This document shows, one piece after another, positions 5,316 through 6,928 of a stretch of 6,928 nucleotides of DNA. Below the pieces are notes generated by a model that was given only the letters and a program-made list of their open reading frames with translations, was not told the DNA's origin and searched no databases. The DNA is from an uncultured Prevotellaceae bacterium. Lineage in GTDB: Bacteria; Bacteroidota; Bacteroidia; Bacteroidales; Muribaculaceae. The translations under genes and the position numbers were made by a program. Where the stretch lies: NCBI GenBank assembly GCA_900556245.1, contig USOC01000057.1, positions 1 through 6,928 of the forward strand. Reading direction: 5' to 3'. How positions within the stretch are numbered: the first letter of the stretch is position 1; every line of letters starts with the position of its first letter.

Positions 5316-6641
5316 TCAGCGGCGACGCATCTTCTTCATCATATTCATCGTTTTCATCGACGTTGCCATCTTCATCATCTTACGGGTTGCCTCAAACTGC
5401 TTGAGCAGACGGTTCACCTCCTGCAACGAGGTGCCACTGCCTTTGGCAATGCGCTGACGACGGCTGCCGTTAATGACGTCCGGATTCTTGCGCTCATACG
5501 GAGTCATCGAATAGATGATTGCCTCGATTCCCTTGAATGCATTGTCATCGATGTCGACATCCTTGATTGCCTTGCTCACGCCAGGTATCATCGAAGCCAA
5601 ATCTTTCAGATTACCCATCTTCTTGATCTGCGCAATCTGCGCCAGGAAATCGTCGAAGTCAAACTGATTCTTCGCAATCTTCTTCTGCAAGCGGCGAGCC
5701 TCTTCTTCATCATATTGCTGTTGTGCACGTTCATCGAGGGCTACGATGTCACCCATACCGAGTATACGATCGGCCATACGAGCAGGATGGAACTGATCAA
5801 GAGCCTCAAGCTTTTCACCCGTTCCGACAAACTTAATCGGCTTTTTCACCACCGTGCGTATCGAAAGAGCCGCACCGCCGCGCGTGTCACCGTCAAGCTT
5901 GGTGAGCACTACTCCATCAAAATCCAAGCGATCGTTAAACTCCTTGGCCGTATTGACTGCGTCCTGACCGGTCATCGAATCTACCACGAAAAGCGTCTCC
6001 TGAGGATTGATGGCCTTTTTGATGGCTTCAATCTCATCCATCATCTGCTCGTCGACAGCCAAACGACCGGCAGTATCGACAATCACCAAGTCATAGTTCA
6101 TCGACTTTGCATGACGGATGGCATTCTTGGCAATCTCCACCGGATTTTTCGAATCTGGTTCCGTATAGACCGGCACAGATATCTGCTCGCCCAAGACCTT
6201 CAACTGCTCAATGGCCGCTGGACGATAGACGTCGCACGCGACAAGCAAAGGACGCTTGCCTTTTTCGCTTTTATACTTTTTGGCCAGTTTGCCTGAGAAC
6301 GTAGTCTTACCCGAACCTTGAAGACCTGACATCAGAATGACAGCCGGATTGCCGGAAAGATTGACATCCGCCGTGTCGCCACCCATCAAAAGCGCCAATT
6401 CGTCATGAACAATCTTCACCATCAATTCGCTTGGCTTGACTGCCGTGATGACATTCTGGCCAAGAGCCTTGGCTTTCACCGTATCGGTAAACTGCTTGGC
6501 TACACTGTAATTGACATCGGCGTCAAGCAAGGCACGACGAACGTCTTTCAACGTCTCAGCCACATTGATTTCCGTGATTTTTCCCTGTCCCTTCAACAGC
6601 TTGAAGGATCTCTCAAGTCTCTCGCTTAAATTCTCAAACAT
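5316..6641 (-). CDS. ffh: Signal recognition particle protein Ffh (SRP54 GTPase)
   Basis: Ffh binds the SRP RNA and hydrophobic signal sequences emerging from the ribosome, and delivers the complex to the FtsY receptor at the inner membrane with GTP hydrolysis. The 441-residue protein is full length. The N domain (about 1-90) contains the ALLDADVN motif (37-44). The G domain holds the P-loop GLQGSGKTT (106-114), DVYRPAA (137-143), DTAGR (189-193), TKLDGD (247-252) and the GTGEK turn (273-277). The C-terminal methionine-rich M domain (about 300-441) has the RNA-binding segment SRRQRIAKGSGTS (393-405) and ends in a run of Met, Lys and Arg. It starts 27 bp after panD and is likely co-transcribed with it; no Shine-Dalgarno motif is visible before the ATG, as is usual in Bacteroidetes. 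One odd residue: Asp303 in ALDERAQ, where the family has an aliphatic residue as I recall it. Confidence 0.98.
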   Translation of the reverse strand: MFENLSERLERSFKLLKGQGKITEINVAETLKDVRRALLDADVNYSVAKQFTDTVKAKALGQNVITAVKPSELMVKIVHDELALLMGGDTADVNLSGNPAVILMSGLQGSGKTTFSGKLAKKYKSEKGKRPLLVACDVYRPAAIEQLKVLGEQISVPVYTEPDSKNPVEIAKNAIRHAKSMNYDLVIVDTAGRLAVDEQMMDEIEAIKKAINPQETLFVVDSMTGQDAVNTAKEFNDRLDFDGVVLTKLDGDTRGGAALSIRTVVKKPIKFVGTGEKLEALDQFHPARMADRILGMGDIVALDERAQQQYDEEEARRLQKKIAKNQFDFDDFLAQIAQIKKMGNLKDLASMIPGVSKAIKDVDIDDNAFKGIEAIIYSMTPYERKNPDVINGSRRQRIAKGSGTSLQEVNRLLKQFEATRKMMKMATSMKTMNMMKKMRRR

Positions 6642-6668
6642 CTGGTTATTTATACGTTTTAAGGGTTA

Positions 6669-6928
6669 TCATTTGGTAAGCCGATTGGTTCCGGGTTCCG
6701 GAAACACAACTTTCGGACTAAACGTGCGGGCTTCTTCCGCATCCATTCTGGCATAAGCCATAATGATGACGACATCGCCCACATAGACCTTCCGAGCCGC
6801 AGCGCCATTCAAGCAGATTGCCCCCGAACCTCGTTCGCCGGGTATCACATAGGTGTCAAGGCGCTCACCATTGTTGTTGTCCACAATAAAAACCCGCTCA
6901 TTGGCGATGATGCCGGCGGCGTCCATCA
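6669..6928 (-). CDS. panD: Aspartate 1-decarboxylase PanD, C-terminal part (cut by window edge)
   Basis: PanD makes beta-alanine from L-aspartate for pantothenate and coenzyme A synthesis, using a pyruvoyl group formed by self-cleavage of the proenzyme. The 85 codons visible from [12 protein letters not shown] match the region after the cleavage site; the Gly-Ser cleavage residues and the true start lie beyond the right edge. Visible conserved positions, numbered by alignment to the E. coli protein, are Arg54, Thr57 and Tyr58 (RLDTY) and Asn72 (LNGAAA), followed by [18 protein letters not shown] and a C-terminus typical of the family. The in-window ATG at 6926 is internal, not the start. The neighbouring ffh is unrelated in function; the 27-bp gap suggests shared transcription only. 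Confidence 0.95.
   Translation of the reverse strand, partial: MDAAGIIANERVFIVDNNNGERLDTYVIPGERGSGAICLNGAAARKVYVGDVVIIMAYARMDAEEARTFSPKVVFPEPGTNRLTK

Noticed and set aside
5313..6296. 327-codon plus-strand open frame antisense to ffh
   Set aside because: The opposite strand encodes an unmistakable full-length Ffh; the antisense product is His/Leu/Arg-rich with no family features, a typical shadow frame.

Overview
The window reads as a chromosomal segment of a Bacteroidales bacterium (Bacteroides/Parabacteroides/Porphyromonas/Prevotella-like). The grounds are a FimA/Mfa-type (type V pilus) fimbrial gene set, a DUF3575 outer-membrane protein, relaxed Bacteroidetes lipoboxes, AT-rich starts with little Shine-Dalgarno signal, and candidate TAnnTTTG -7 promoter elements. 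The genus cannot be fixed from sequence reading alone. Every gene I accept lies on the minus strand, so transcription runs from the right edge to the left.

Right part (about 5250-6928): the C-terminal part of panD (aspartate 1-decarboxylase, cut by the window edge) is followed 27 bp later by a complete ffh (signal recognition particle GTPase). A good intrinsic terminator follows ffh. Middle part (about 4020-5250): an AraC-family regulator gene stands alone, with its own upstream region containing a perfect 14-bp palindrome and its own intrinsic terminator. Left part (1-3676): a four-gene fimbrial operon in the order DUF3575 beta-barrel protein, OmpA-like/TPR lipoprotein, FimB/Mfa2-like minor subunit, Mfa1/FimA-like major subunit (cut by the left edge). 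The first three genes are very tightly packed (11-bp gap, then a 4-bp ATGA overlap), so they are almost certainly co-transcribed. The 406-bp region in front of the operon holds a candidate promoter and several dyad symmetries, and the AraC-type gene next to it is a plausible but unproven regulator.

The most notable feature is that two of the four fimbrial genes carry a clean lesion at or near the 5' end. The major subunit has a seven-A tract directly after its ATG that is one base short of the frame encoding an otherwise ideal lipoprotein signal peptide, so it stops at codon 7. The OmpA-like lipoprotein has an in-frame TAA just after its lipobox cysteine, which separates the signal peptide from the 561-residue body. 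Either the operon is decaying or switched off in this isolate (the A tract is a natural slipped-strand phase-variation site), or slippage/readthrough is used, or one or both lesions are sequence errors. I found no CRISPR array, tRNA, rRNA, insertion sequence or obviously new defence system.
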